Shown here: positions 1 to 6,492 of the stretch, piece by piece
Layout: every line of letters starts with the position of its first letter
How positions within the stretch are numbered: position 1 is the stretch's first letter
From: an uncultured Prevotella sp.
GTDB taxonomy: Bacteria > Bacteroidota > Bacteroidia > Bacteroidales > Bacteroidaceae
DNA: 9,495 bases
Assembly: GCA_900553465.1 (NCBI GenBank)
Contig: USDT01000053.1
Coordinates: 1-9,495, forward strand
Direction of reading: 5' to 3'
The notes under the pieces: generated by a model
Seen by the model: the letters and a program-made list of their open reading frames with translations, nothing else
The model's database searches: none
Told to the model about the DNA's origin: nothing
Made by a program: the position numbers and the translations under genes

Positions 1-177
1 AAAGAAAACTCAGGCGGCGGACTTACAGTTTTTCTTGACTTTTTTTTGACAAAATTTTTTCGCGAAAGAGGTGTAAAGAAATGTTAAAGCCTACATAATA
101 AAGGCTTGTTCATGCCGTACAGTCTTTTCATATACCCTGTAGTGAAATGCCGGATAATCCATACTGCATTCCGATCA

Positions 178-248
178 AGCCCGTTTGAGGGTCTGTTCAA
201 GCCTGTATCAGGGTGTGTTATGGTGCGTTTGAGGCCCTGAAACGGGCT
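178..248 (+). repeat. Long hairpin inside left repeat arm
   Basis: Bases 178-193 pair with 233-248: a 16-position stem with one mismatch and one G-T pair around a 39-nt loop. The right repeat arm has a perfect 15-bp stem at the corresponding place (9263-9277 with 9299-9313). The stem cores differ (AGCCCGTTTGAGGG here, AGCCCATATCAGGG there), but at two positions both strands changed together, G-C to A-T and T-A to A-T. That is compensatory change. The sequence GTATCAGGG also occurs twice here as a direct repeat, near 204 and 249. The hairpin could act as RNA or as a DNA cruciform. Confidence 0.7.
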
Positions 249-324
249 GTATCAGGGTCTGAAACAGTGCTTATCGCACGGCCGAAAAATTTCTCTTGTA
301 TATAAGCATTTGATATCCAGTGCT

Positions 325-355
325 TTACATAAGGCTCTCATTTTTCGTAAATTTG
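325..355 (+). promoter_or_regulatory. Candidate inward promoter in left repeat arm
   Basis: TAAATTTG at 348-355 fits the Bacteroidetes -7 consensus TAnnTTTG. Nineteen bases upstream is TTAC (325-328), a weak -33 match. The right arm keeps the arrangement on the minus strand: TTAC, 19 nt, CGAATTTG. Transcription would start near 362 and run through the conserved block at 397-457 into the window. No convincing open frame follows, so a product would be non-coding. Confidence 0.4.
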
Positions 356-391
356 CATCCGACAGAGAGTCAGCCCGCAAATTCGCGAAAA
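342..391 (+). repeat. Dyad overlapping the promoter-like element
   Basis: Bases 342-356 and 377-391 form an inverted repeat of 15 positions, 13 of which pair, around a 20-nt spacer. The left half contains the TAAATTTG element. The right arm has a related dyad (9130-9135 with 9156-9161 as its core) with the same 20-nt spacer. Placed on the -7 element, it could be an operator or the first hairpin of a transcript; the sequence does not decide which. Confidence 0.5.
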
Positions 392-457
392 ATAAACGGG
401 GTAGAACTGAAAACTCGGACGAAAAAAACGCAGGACGCTGAAAATATGAAAGCACCC

Positions 458-831
458 CATATCGTATTCCTTCCGGCGGAAAACAACAACACCGATACAG
501 GATTGAAACCGCAACCTTTTCTATTGAAATCAATCTCCACGAGATTTATACTGCCCCTAAATCGGTCATTATACCGCAAATATTTATTTCGTATATAGTA
601 AATACCCTTCCTCCGTCTTACGTTCTCTTGCCTTCATCCCGTCCGAAACCTTGCCTCAACGTAGCCCGCTACGCCTTCGACAGAGAAGTCTTACAGATTA
701 TCCGGCAATAAAACAAAATTTGCAGAACGTCCAAAAAGCTGTTTGGGTTAAAACCTCTACGATATCTGACGGAAACAAAAACAATCCACAACCGCATAAA
801 CATCAAAACACCAAAAATACTCTTGTATATT
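458..831. other. Intergenic region without a recognisable gene
   Basis: I see no supported gene here. Open frames on both strands are short, have no recognisable motifs and carry no plausible initiation context. The only small structure is a 6-bp hairpin with a 2-nt loop, CGTAGC-CC-GCTACG, at 660-673. Composition becomes A/T-rich toward the lipoprotein promoter at 832. It may contain decayed sequence, but nothing identifiable remains. Confidence 0.6.
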
Positions 832-863
832 TTTGCAACTATATTCATATTTTATTATATTTG
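832..863 (+). promoter_or_regulatory. Bacteroidetes-type promoter for the lipoprotein gene
   Basis: TTTG at 832-835 and TATATTTG at 856-863 are separated by exactly 20 nt, matching the known Bacteroidetes consensus (TTTG, 19-21 nt, TAnnTTTG). The start would be near 870, leaving an A-rich leader of about 80 nt before the ATG at 951. No separate promoter is evident before the second copy at 1676, so the two copies were probably transcribed together. Confidence 0.75.
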
Positions 864-950
864 CCCCATACATAAAGCATAAAGTTATTTTACTCGAAAA
901 ACACGCAAGAGATAATTGCAATCGTATAACCTTCAAACAACTATAAACAT

Positions 951-1619
951 ATGAAAACCACAAGAAATTACAACGCCATAATACACATGGCAATGCTGCT
1001 TGCAGTATGCTTCGTGGCATATTCATGCAGCAGCGACGATGAGGAAAACGAACCGAAATATCCGGTAGTGACTGATTCCAAATATTATGTTTCCCCGGAT
1101 TGGGACGAAAGCATTGTTTATGTTCCCGGACTTATCTTTCATGATGATTTTATCCCAGGTGTGAGAGTCGTTGAAAAACTCGTTGACTATCCGGCATATG
1201 TCACATATAGGAGCACCATGGGAGAAAGAGGAATGGACATCTGCTTTGTAAAAGACGTTGACGATAAGTTAGGACCAGACCCAAGAACTATCTTTTACGA
1301 CGGAGAAAGACCAATGGCCACCGTCCTCGACTGGGACAACATTGATGAGATAAGACGATATAGAATGACTGTAGATTACGATACCTTTCTGAAATATAAT
1401 CTCAAGAATCCATGTAAAGTGTATGTCACAGCTTTTGTAACCAACGCCGGAACATTCAACTTCAGAAATCTTGACACTTACTATTCTTTCATCGCACCTG
1501 ATTCTGAGGAATACGAAATCCAACATAACCCTGAAGGAACTGTTTTTACAAAAAGTGAATGGATTAAATATCCAATAGAGAGAAAAGCATATCTGATAGA
1601 TCTGAAGATGAGAAAATAA
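951..1619 (+). CDS. Predicted surface-exposed lipoprotein, unknown family
   Basis: A 222-residue protein with a lipoprotein signal peptide: basic start (KTTR), hydrophobic stretch at about 10-24 and a lipobox ending VAYSC, with Cys26 as the predicted acylated residue. The residues after it, SSDDEE (27-32), form an acidic run like the Bacteroidetes lipoprotein export signal that sends lipoproteins to the cell surface. The mature part of about 197 residues is rich in Tyr, Asp and Lys, with no second membrane segment and no motif I recognise, so no function is proposed. The ATG at 951 is chosen because it opens the signal peptide directly downstream of a good promoter. A tandem copy follows 56 bp later; first and last segments are almost identical in DNA while the cores differ. 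The gene is visibly more AT-rich than the metabolic genes downstream, which suggests accessory or acquired DNA. Confidence 0.85.
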   Translation: MKTTRNYNAIIHMAMLLAVCFVAYSCSSDDEENEPKYPVVTDSKYYVSPDWDESIVYVPGLIFHDDFIPGVRVVEKLVDYPAYVTYRSTMGERGMDICFVKDVDDKLGPDPRTIFYDGERPMATVLDWDNIDEIRRYRMTVDYDTFLKYNLKNPCKVYVTAFVTNAGTFNFRNLDTYYSFIAPDSEEYEIQHNPEGTVFTKSEWIKYPIERKAYLIDLKMRK

Positions 1620-1675
1620 ATAAAGGAAACATATTGATAATGCAATAAACAGAACAGACTTTTTAACTATCATAT

Positions 1676-2338
1676 ATGAAAACCACAAGAAATTACAACG
1701 CCATTATACACATGGCAATGCTGCTTGCAGTATGCTTCGTGGCATATTCATGCAACGACGATGAGGAAAACGAACCGGAATATCCGGTCATAACAAACTC
1801 CACTTATTATGTTGATCCTGATTGAGACGAAAGCATTGTTTATACCCCAGGACTTGAATTTTACAGCGACGAGTTTCTCCCAGGTGTGAAAATAGTTGAA
1901 AAACTCGTTGATTATCCGGCGTATGTCACCTATAAAACTACTATTGGAAGAGGTATGGATATATGTTTTGTTTACAATGTTGACGATAAAGTAAAACCAG
2001 ATACGGCAACAATCTATTATGATGATCAAAAACCTATGGCTGTTATAGACTGGAATTATGTTAATGATATAAGAAGACATAGGATGACCGTACAATTAGA
2101 CGATTACCTAAAATATAATATCAAGAACCCATGTAAAGTATATGTTACAGCAATTGTAACAAACGCCGCTACATTCAATTTTAAAAATCTTGATACATAT
2201 CACTCTTTCATATCACCGAATTCTGATGAATATAAAATTGTTAATTCTGCTCCTGGAACTATTATTCCAAAAAGCGAATGGATTAAATATCCAATAGAGA
2301 GAAAAGCATATCTGATAGATCTGAAGATGAGAAAATAA
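1676..2338 (+). pseudogene. Tandem lipoprotein copy broken by in-frame TGA
   Basis: A paralogue of the preceding gene starting at ATG 1676. Its signal peptide is the same through Cys26, then NDDEEN. Codon 50 (1823-1825) is TGA where the intact copy has TGG (Trp51, in PDWDES). The frame then stays open for 170 codons to the TAA at 2336-2338 and remains alignable to the intact copy throughout, ending with the same residues. Without the stop it would encode 220 residues. One nonsense change and no frameshift suggest recent loss, a sequencing error or readthrough; loss is the simplest reading. Restart at ATG 1886 would give 150 residues with no signal peptide, so a surface product is unlikely from it. 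Confidence 0.8.
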
Positions 2339-2350
2339 AAATATAAGACT

Positions 2351-2836
2351 ATGAAAAAATTTATTCTGACTTTATTGACTGTTGCAGGACTGGCAACAGA
2401 AGTTTATGCACAGGAAAAGATTATTGGAGGAACATCAGTGGATTGAGAAATTCATAAACTCCACAAGATATTCATCATTAATGAAAAAATCATTCAAGAT
2501 AATACAATATATCCATTTATTATTGGCGTAAGCTACAGTAGAAACACGACATCTTGCGTCTCCCGAGAAAGGCAAACCATCGACACCTCTTCAATGATTA
2601 CGGAATGCTTGGGAGACGCAAGATTTTTCTTTTCCATTTTATTTTATGTAACGACATTCAGTCTGTCTGTACACAACATACATAATTTAATTAGAGAACT
2701 CAGGAAAGGTTCTCTCGTAACACCGGAAAAACAAAAGCAAGACACAACAATATATAAATCGCTATCCATCAACAGATTATATAAATATCATCAGATACGT
2801 ATTGAAGCGGAAGCAGCAGCTCTTATACGCGGATAA
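2351..2836 (+). pseudogene. Secreted-protein remnant with in-frame TGA
   Basis: ATG 2351 lies 12 bp after the second lipoprotein copy and opens a clear type I signal peptide: MKKF, hydrophobic 4-15, probable cleavage after VYA before QEK (residues 18-23). After KIIGGTSVD the frame meets TGA at 2444-2446 (codon 32), then stays open to 2836. IIGG resembles the mature N-terminus of trypsin-like (S1) proteases, and YPFIIGV further on also resembles such proteins, but no catalytic His-Asp-Ser motifs are visible; this is a weak inference. A 14-bp hairpin with a T-rich tail (2551-2634) sits inside the frame, so codons beyond it are doubtful, including the open stretch from ATG 2594. Best read as the truncated, decayed 5' end of a secreted-protein gene. 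A real 31-residue product cannot be excluded. Confidence 0.5.
2551..2634 (+). terminator. Hairpin with T-rich tail, probable terminator
   Basis: A perfect 14-bp inverted repeat: ATCTTGCGTCTCCC at 2551-2564 and its complement at 2611-2624, followed by TTTTCTTTTCC. It would end transcription of the lipoprotein region. The 46-nt loop is much longer than in typical intrinsic terminators, so it could instead be the ends of a tiny inserted palindromic element. Confidence 0.55.
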
Positions 2837-2880
2837 ACGATTCATGCAGCGTTGAGACATATTGACCGTGACACTGTGGA

Positions 2881-2924
2881 TGCATATTTATGCACATTTC
2901 ACCGGTTTGTTGCATAAATATGCA
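2881..2924 (+). promoter_or_regulatory. Two ARG-box-like palindromes (candidate ArgR operator)
   Basis: TGCATATTTATGCA (2881-2894) and TGCATAAATATGCA (2911-2924) are reverse complements of each other, each nearly palindromic. Both match the core of the known ArgR consensus, TGMATWWWWATKCA, at every position. Their centres are 30 bp apart, about three helical turns; E. coli ARG-box pairs are usually about 21 bp apart. The second site lies between the -33 and -7 elements of a candidate promoter, where binding would block transcription. The downstream cluster ends in an arginine gene, which fits ArgR. A site for the adjacent XRE protein is an alternative. Confidence 0.6.
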
Positions 2925-2937
2925 CAAAACGTTTTTG
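2906..2937 (+). promoter_or_regulatory. Candidate operon promoter overlapping the operator
   Basis: TTTG (2906-2909), 20 nt, then CGTTTTTG (2930-2937). Spacing is right for Bacteroidetes, and the second element keeps TTTG but lacks the TA. Transcription would begin near 2944, giving a 5' leader of about 130 nt. The palindrome at 2911-2924 fills the spacer, supporting a repressible promoter. Confidence 0.45.
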
Positions 2938-3038
2938 TTTAGCATATTACATTTTACAAAAAGAAAATAAAAATACTCACAATGTAATAAAACATCACAT
3001 TAAAGCACACGGAAAATGAGTTTTTGAAAAATAATTAT

Positions 3039-3046
3039 TAATTTTG
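3039..3046 (+). promoter_or_regulatory. Alternative -7 element before the XRE-cupin gene
   Basis: TAATTTTG fits TAnnTTTG and ends 27 nt before the ATG at 3074, a reasonable leader length. No good TTTG lies at the expected -33 distance, so this is weaker on one side but stronger at -7 than the promoter at 2906-2937. Either or both may be used. Confidence 0.35.
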
Positions 3047-3073
3047 AGGCATAAAACTCTAAACAATAAGAAT

Positions 3074-3628
3074 ATGGAAGACGCAATAAAACAAATAGGA
3101 CAACGGCTGAAAGGACTGCGCGAAGTACTCGACATTCCTGCCGAGGAGGTGGCCCAGCTGTGCGAGGTTTCGCTCGAACACTATATGAAGATTGAGGCCG
3201 GCGAGGCCGATCCGTCGGTGTACCGCCTCTCCAAAATATCCAAACGCTACGGCATAGCGCTCGATGTGCTGCTCTTCGGTGAAGAACCGCGCATGAGTTC
3301 TTACTTCCTGACGCGCAACGGACAGGGCATGAGCGTGGAGCGCCGCAAGGATTACAAATACCAGAGCCTCGGAGCCGGATTCAGAGGAAGAAAGGTGGAC
3401 CCGTTCCTTGTGCAGGTGGACCCGAAGCCGGAAGGCACACAACACAACAAGAACTCGCACGAAGGACAGGAGTTCGACGTGGTGCTGCAAGGCGTACTCG
3501 AAATAACCATCGGCAACAAGACCATGATTCTCAACGAAGGCGACAGCATCTACTTCGACGCATCACAGATGCACTGCATGAAGGCTGTGGGCGATCAGCC
3601 GGTGAAATTCATCTGCGTGGTGATCTGA
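3074..3628 (+). CDS. XRE-family regulator with C-terminal cupin domain
   Basis: A 184-residue transcriptional regulator. Residues 7-67 form an XRE-type helix-turn-helix (RLKGLREVLDIPAEEVAQLC, then SLEHYMKIEAGEADPS and ISKRYGIALDVLLFG). Residues of about 110-184 form a cupin_2 barrel: motif 1 with His129 and Glu133 ending at Gly140, and motif 2 starting at Gly156 with His167. These could bind a metal or a small ligand that sets DNA binding. ATG 3074 is chosen over an upstream in-frame TTG at 3044: the ten added residues are not part of the domain and the TTG overlaps a promoter-like TAATTTTG. The family often sits beside an AMP-forming acyl-CoA ligase, as here (gap 81 bp), so it probably senses the ligase's substrate or product and may regulate this operon. 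The family call is firm; the ligand and targets are inferred. Confidence 0.9.
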   Translation: MEDAIKQIGQRLKGLREVLDIPAEEVAQLCEVSLEHYMKIEAGEADPSVYRLSKISKRYGIALDVLLFGEEPRMSSYFLTRNGQGMSVERRKDYKYQSLGAGFRGRKVDPFLVQVDPKPEGTQHNKNSHEGQEFDVVLQGVLEITIGNKTMILNEGDSIYFDASQMHCMKAVGDQPVKFICVVI

Positions 3629-3709
3629 CCGCAACCTCTGCACGGAGCCATACGGCCGTACTGGCATAACATTATCATCAAGAACGTCAATACATCATAC
3701 TGAAAACAA

Positions 3710-5380
3710 ATGATAGAAAGATTTTTAACACAGACTCATTTCTCATCGGAGGAAGACTATCGCAGGAATCTGCACTTCAAGATACCGGAGAACTTCAACT
3801 TCGCCTACGACGTAATGGACGTGTGGGCTGAGGAGAAGCCCGACAAGACAGCGCTTATATGGACAGACGACGAAGACCATGAGATGTTCTTCACATACAG
3901 TGACCTCAAGGAGCAGAGCGACCGCACGGCCGCCTATTTCGCCTCTTTGGGTATAGGCCATGGCGACATGGTGATGCTCATACTGAAGCGCCGCTATGAG
4001 TGGTGGCTCGCAATGCTCGCGCTGCACAAGCTCGGAGCGGTGGCAATACCTGCAACCCACATGCTGACAAAGCACGACATAGTGTACCGCAACAACCGCG
4101 CGGGCGTCAAGGCCATCGTGTGTGTCGGCGAGGAATATGTGCTTACACAGGTGAGCGAAGCCATGCCTGAGAGCCCAACTGTGGAAACTCTCATCAGCGT
4201 GGGTCCCGCCGTACCCGAAGGTTTCCACGACTGGCACAAGGAATGGGAAGCTGCGCCGGCATTCGTCAGACCGAAACATCCGAACAGCAATGAGGACACC
4301 ATGCTGATGTACTTCACCAGCGGCACCAGCGGCGAGCCCAAGATGGTGGCCCACGACTTCCTCTACGCCCTGGGACATCTCGTCACAGGCGCCTTCTGGC
4401 ACAACCTGTCGGAAGACAGCATACACCTCACCGTGGCCGACACAGGATGGGGCAAAGCCGTGTGGGGCAAGTTCTACGGCCAGTGGTTTGCCGGAGCCAC
4501 GGTGTTCGTATTCGACCACGAGAAGTTCACGGCCGACAAACTGCTGCGCAAGATAGAGCAATACCACATCACATCGTTCTGCGCACCGCCTACTGTTTAC
4601 CGCTTCATGATACGCGAGGACTTCTCCAAGTACGACCTCTCTTCGCTGCGCTACTGCTGCACAGCGGGCGAAGCGCTCAATCCGGCCGTGTACAACAAGT
4701 TCTACGAACTCACCGGCATCAAGATGAAGGAGGGCTTCGGACAGACCGAGACCACCATGACACTCGGCACAATGCCGTGGACCGAGCCGAAGCCGGGAAG
4801 CATGGGACTGCCCAACCCGCAGTATGACATCGACCTGCTCAAGCCCGACGGCACACCGTGTGAGGACGGAGAGAAGGGCCAGATAGTAGTGCGCGTGGGA
4901 GACCGCAAACCCATCGGTCTATTCAAGGAGTACTACCGCGACGAGGCTCTGACACGTCAGGTATGGCACGACGGCATATACTACACCGGCGACATGGCAT
5001 GGCGCGACGAGGACGGCTACTATTGGTTTGTGGGACGAATAGACGACGTGATAAAGAGCAGCGGCTACCGCATCGGCCCGTTCGAGGTAGAAAGCGCACT
5101 GATGACCCATCCGGCCGTAGTGGAGTGTGCCATTACCGGTGTGCCGGACGACATACGAGGCATGGTGGTAAAGGCCACTATCGTACTGGGCAAGGAATGG
5201 AAGGACAAGGCCGGCGACGAGCTTATAAAGGAACTGCAGAACCATGTGAAGCACGAAACTGCGCCATATAAGTATCCGCGCATAATAGAGTTCGTGGACG
5301 AACTGCCCAAAACCATCAGCGGAAAAATACGCCGCGTGGAGATACGTGAGCGCGACGGCAAGGGCAATGCCGGCAAATAA
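3710..5380 (+). CDS. AMP-forming acyl-CoA synthetase
   Basis: A 556-residue cytoplasmic ligase of the ANL superfamily: it activates a carboxylic acid with ATP to an acyl-adenylate, then transfers it to CoA. Landmarks are the phosphate-binding loop TSGTSGEPK (203-211), GFGQTETT (342-349), the TGD aspartate (Asp428), GRIDDVIKSSGYR (442-454) and the C-terminal SGK lysine (Lys539) needed for adenylation. Length and the segment around ADTGWGKAVWGKFYGQWF resemble medium- and branched-chain acyl-CoA synthetases (ACSM or MacS type) more than acetyl-CoA synthetase, which is longer. The acid used cannot be told from sequence. It follows the XRE-cupin gene and precedes proB by 26 bp, so it is probably co-transcribed with both. 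Its link to proline or arginine synthesis is unclear. No key residue is missing. Confidence 0.92.
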   Translation: MIERFLTQTHFSSEEDYRRNLHFKIPENFNFAYDVMDVWAEEKPDKTALIWTDDEDHEMFFTYSDLKEQSDRTAAYFASLGIGHGDMVMLILKRRYEWWLAMLALHKLGAVAIPATHMLTKHDIVYRNNRAGVKAIVCVGEEYVLTQVSEAMPESPTVETLISVGPAVPEGFHDWHKEWEAAPAFVRPKHPNSNEDTMLMYFTSGTSGEPKMVAHDFLYALGHLVTGAFWHNLSEDSIHLTVADTGWGKAVWGKFYGQWFAGATVFVFDHEKFTADKLLRKIEQYHITSFCAPPTVYRFMIREDFSKYDLSSLRYCCTAGEALNPAVYNKFYELTGIKMKEGFGQTETTMTLGTMPWTEPKPGSMGLPNPQYDIDLLKPDGTPCEDGEKGQIVVRVGDRKPIGLFKEYYRDEALTRQVWHDGIYYTGDMAWRDEDGYYWFVGRIDDVIKSSGYRIGPFEVESALMTHPAVVECAITGVPDDIRGMVVKATIVLGKEWKDKAGDELIKELQNHVKHETAPYKYPRIIEFVDELPKTISGKIRRVEIRERDGKGNAGK

Positions 5381-5406
5381 GCACAGAAGAACACTGAAGG
5401 AAAACA

Positions 5407-6474
5407 ATGAGACTGGTCATAAAAGCCGGAAGCAACGTGCTGACACGCGGCGACGGCAAACTCGACATAACGCGCATATCGGCCCTGACCGACCAGATAG
5501 CGTGGCTGCGAAAGCAGGGACATGAGGTGATTCTCGTGTCGAGCGGAGCCGTGGCCTGCGGCAGGGGCGAGCTGAAGGAGGTGCGGCGCATGGACAGTGT
5601 GGAGCAGCGGCAGCTGTTCTCCGCGCTCGGACAGGCAAAGCTCATAAATCTGTACTACGACCTTTTCCGCGAGTACAACATACACGTGGGACAGGTGCTC
5701 ACGATGAAGGAGAACTTCGCTTCGAGACGCGAGTATCTCAACCAGCGCTCATGCATGAGCGTGATGCTTGAGAACGGCGTCATACCGATAGTGAACGAGA
5801 ACGACACCGTGAGCGTCACCGAGCTGATGTTCACCGACAACGACGAGTTGTCGGGACTCATAGCGTCGATGATGAACGCCGACATGCTGATAATACTCAG
5901 CAACGTCGACGGCATATGCACCGGCGAACCGGGAACACCCGGAGCCGGAGTCATAGCTACAGTAGGGCCCGGCGATGACGTTACCTCCTACATACGCTCC
6001 GGCAAAAGCAGCGCGGGACGCGGAGGAATGACCACAAAATGCGGAATAGCACGCAAAATTGCAGACGAGGGGATAAGCGTCATCATTGCCAACGGCAGAC
6101 GCGAGAACGTACTGAGAGATCTGATAACGCAACCCGGACTCGTTCCGCACACGACATTCACACCCGATCCGGAGGGCGTGTCGGGAGTGAAGAAATGGCT
6201 TGCCCACAGTAAAAGTTTCGCCAAGGGAGTCATACGCATTAACGACAAGGCACGCGACGCACTGTGCGGCGACGCGGCCGCTAGCCTGCTCATGGTAGGA
6301 GTGACAGCCGTGGAAGGTGAGTTTGAGGAAGGCGATATTGTGAACATCGTCGCAAGCGACGGACAACGGCTGGCCGTGGGACGCAGCGCATACTGCAGCG
6401 ACGACGCACGCCGGCTTATTGGGAAGCACGACGTAAAACCCGTCGTGCACTACGATTATCTTTATATGGAATAA
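5407..6474 (+). CDS. proB: Glutamate 5-kinase
   Basis: Phosphorylates L-glutamate with ATP to gamma-glutamyl phosphate, the first and normally proline-inhibited step of proline synthesis. The 355 residues are close to the usual length of about 367 for the two-domain form. The amino-acid kinase domain (about 1-260) shows KAGSNVLT (6-13), SSGAVA (45-50), VNENDTV (129-135), FTDNDELSGLIA (142-153) and GRGGMTTK (204-211). The C-terminal PUA domain starts near residue 275 (KGVIRINDKA). The ATG at 5407 puts the kinase signature right at the N-terminus, as expected. The gap to proA is 18 bp, consistent with translation as a pair. The next enzyme in the pathway is encoded immediately downstream. Confidence 0.97.
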   Translation: MRLVIKAGSNVLTRGDGKLDITRISALTDQIAWLRKQGHEVILVSSGAVACGRGELKEVRRMDSVEQRQLFSALGQAKLINLYYDLFREYNIHVGQVLTMKENFASRREYLNQRSCMSVMLENGVIPIVNENDTVSVTELMFTDNDELSGLIASMMNADMLIILSNVDGICTGEPGTPGAGVIATVGPGDDVTSYIRSGKSSAGRGGMTTKCGIARKIADEGISVIIANGRRENVLRDLITQPGLVPHTTFTPDPEGVSGVKKWLAHSKSFAKGVIRINDKARDALCGDAAASLLMVGVTAVEGEFEEGDIVNIVASDGQRLAVGRSAYCSDDARRLIGKHDVKPVVHYDYLYME

Positions 6475-6492
6475 CATTTAAAACTCACTACT

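Larger units (their letters stand above)
18..457 (+). repeat. Long inverted repeat, left arm (non-coding)
   Basis: The reverse complement of 9055-9494 matches this stretch from end to end, and both arms are 440 bp. The outer 46 bp (18-63, T-rich) are identical to 9449-9494. Other well-kept blocks are 122-140 (19 bp identical), 267-278 (12 bp identical), 397-421 (23 of 25) and 437-457; between them identity falls to very roughly 70% by eye. The arm holds a long hairpin (178-248) and a promoter-like element inside a dyad (325-391). Short open frames cross it, but the best pair of equivalent frames in the two arms is clearly less similar as protein than as DNA, which argues against coding. No transposase lies near. 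It may be one member of a dispersed intergenic repeat family or a structured RNA locus; that identity is inferred. Confidence 0.85.

Noticed and set aside
178..263. CRISPR array or regular tandem repeats
   Set aside because: GTATCAGGG recurs only twice with irregular spacing, and there are no spacer-repeat units; the pattern is explained by a hairpin.
1676..2338. TGA decoded as tryptophan or selenocysteine
   Set aside because: Neighbouring genes use TGG for Trp and ordinary stop codons, and no SECIS-like hairpin is apparent right after the TGA; a nonsense change is simpler.
2594..2836. Independent 80-residue protein starting at ATG 2594
   Set aside because: Its start lies in the loop of the 2551-2624 hairpin, no family motif is seen, and it is the in-frame tail of the broken secreted-protein frame.
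3044..3073. Upstream TTG start for the XRE-cupin gene
   Set aside because: The extra ten residues fall outside the helix-turn-helix domain, and the TTG overlaps TAATTTTG, a good -7 element; ATG 3074 is preferred.
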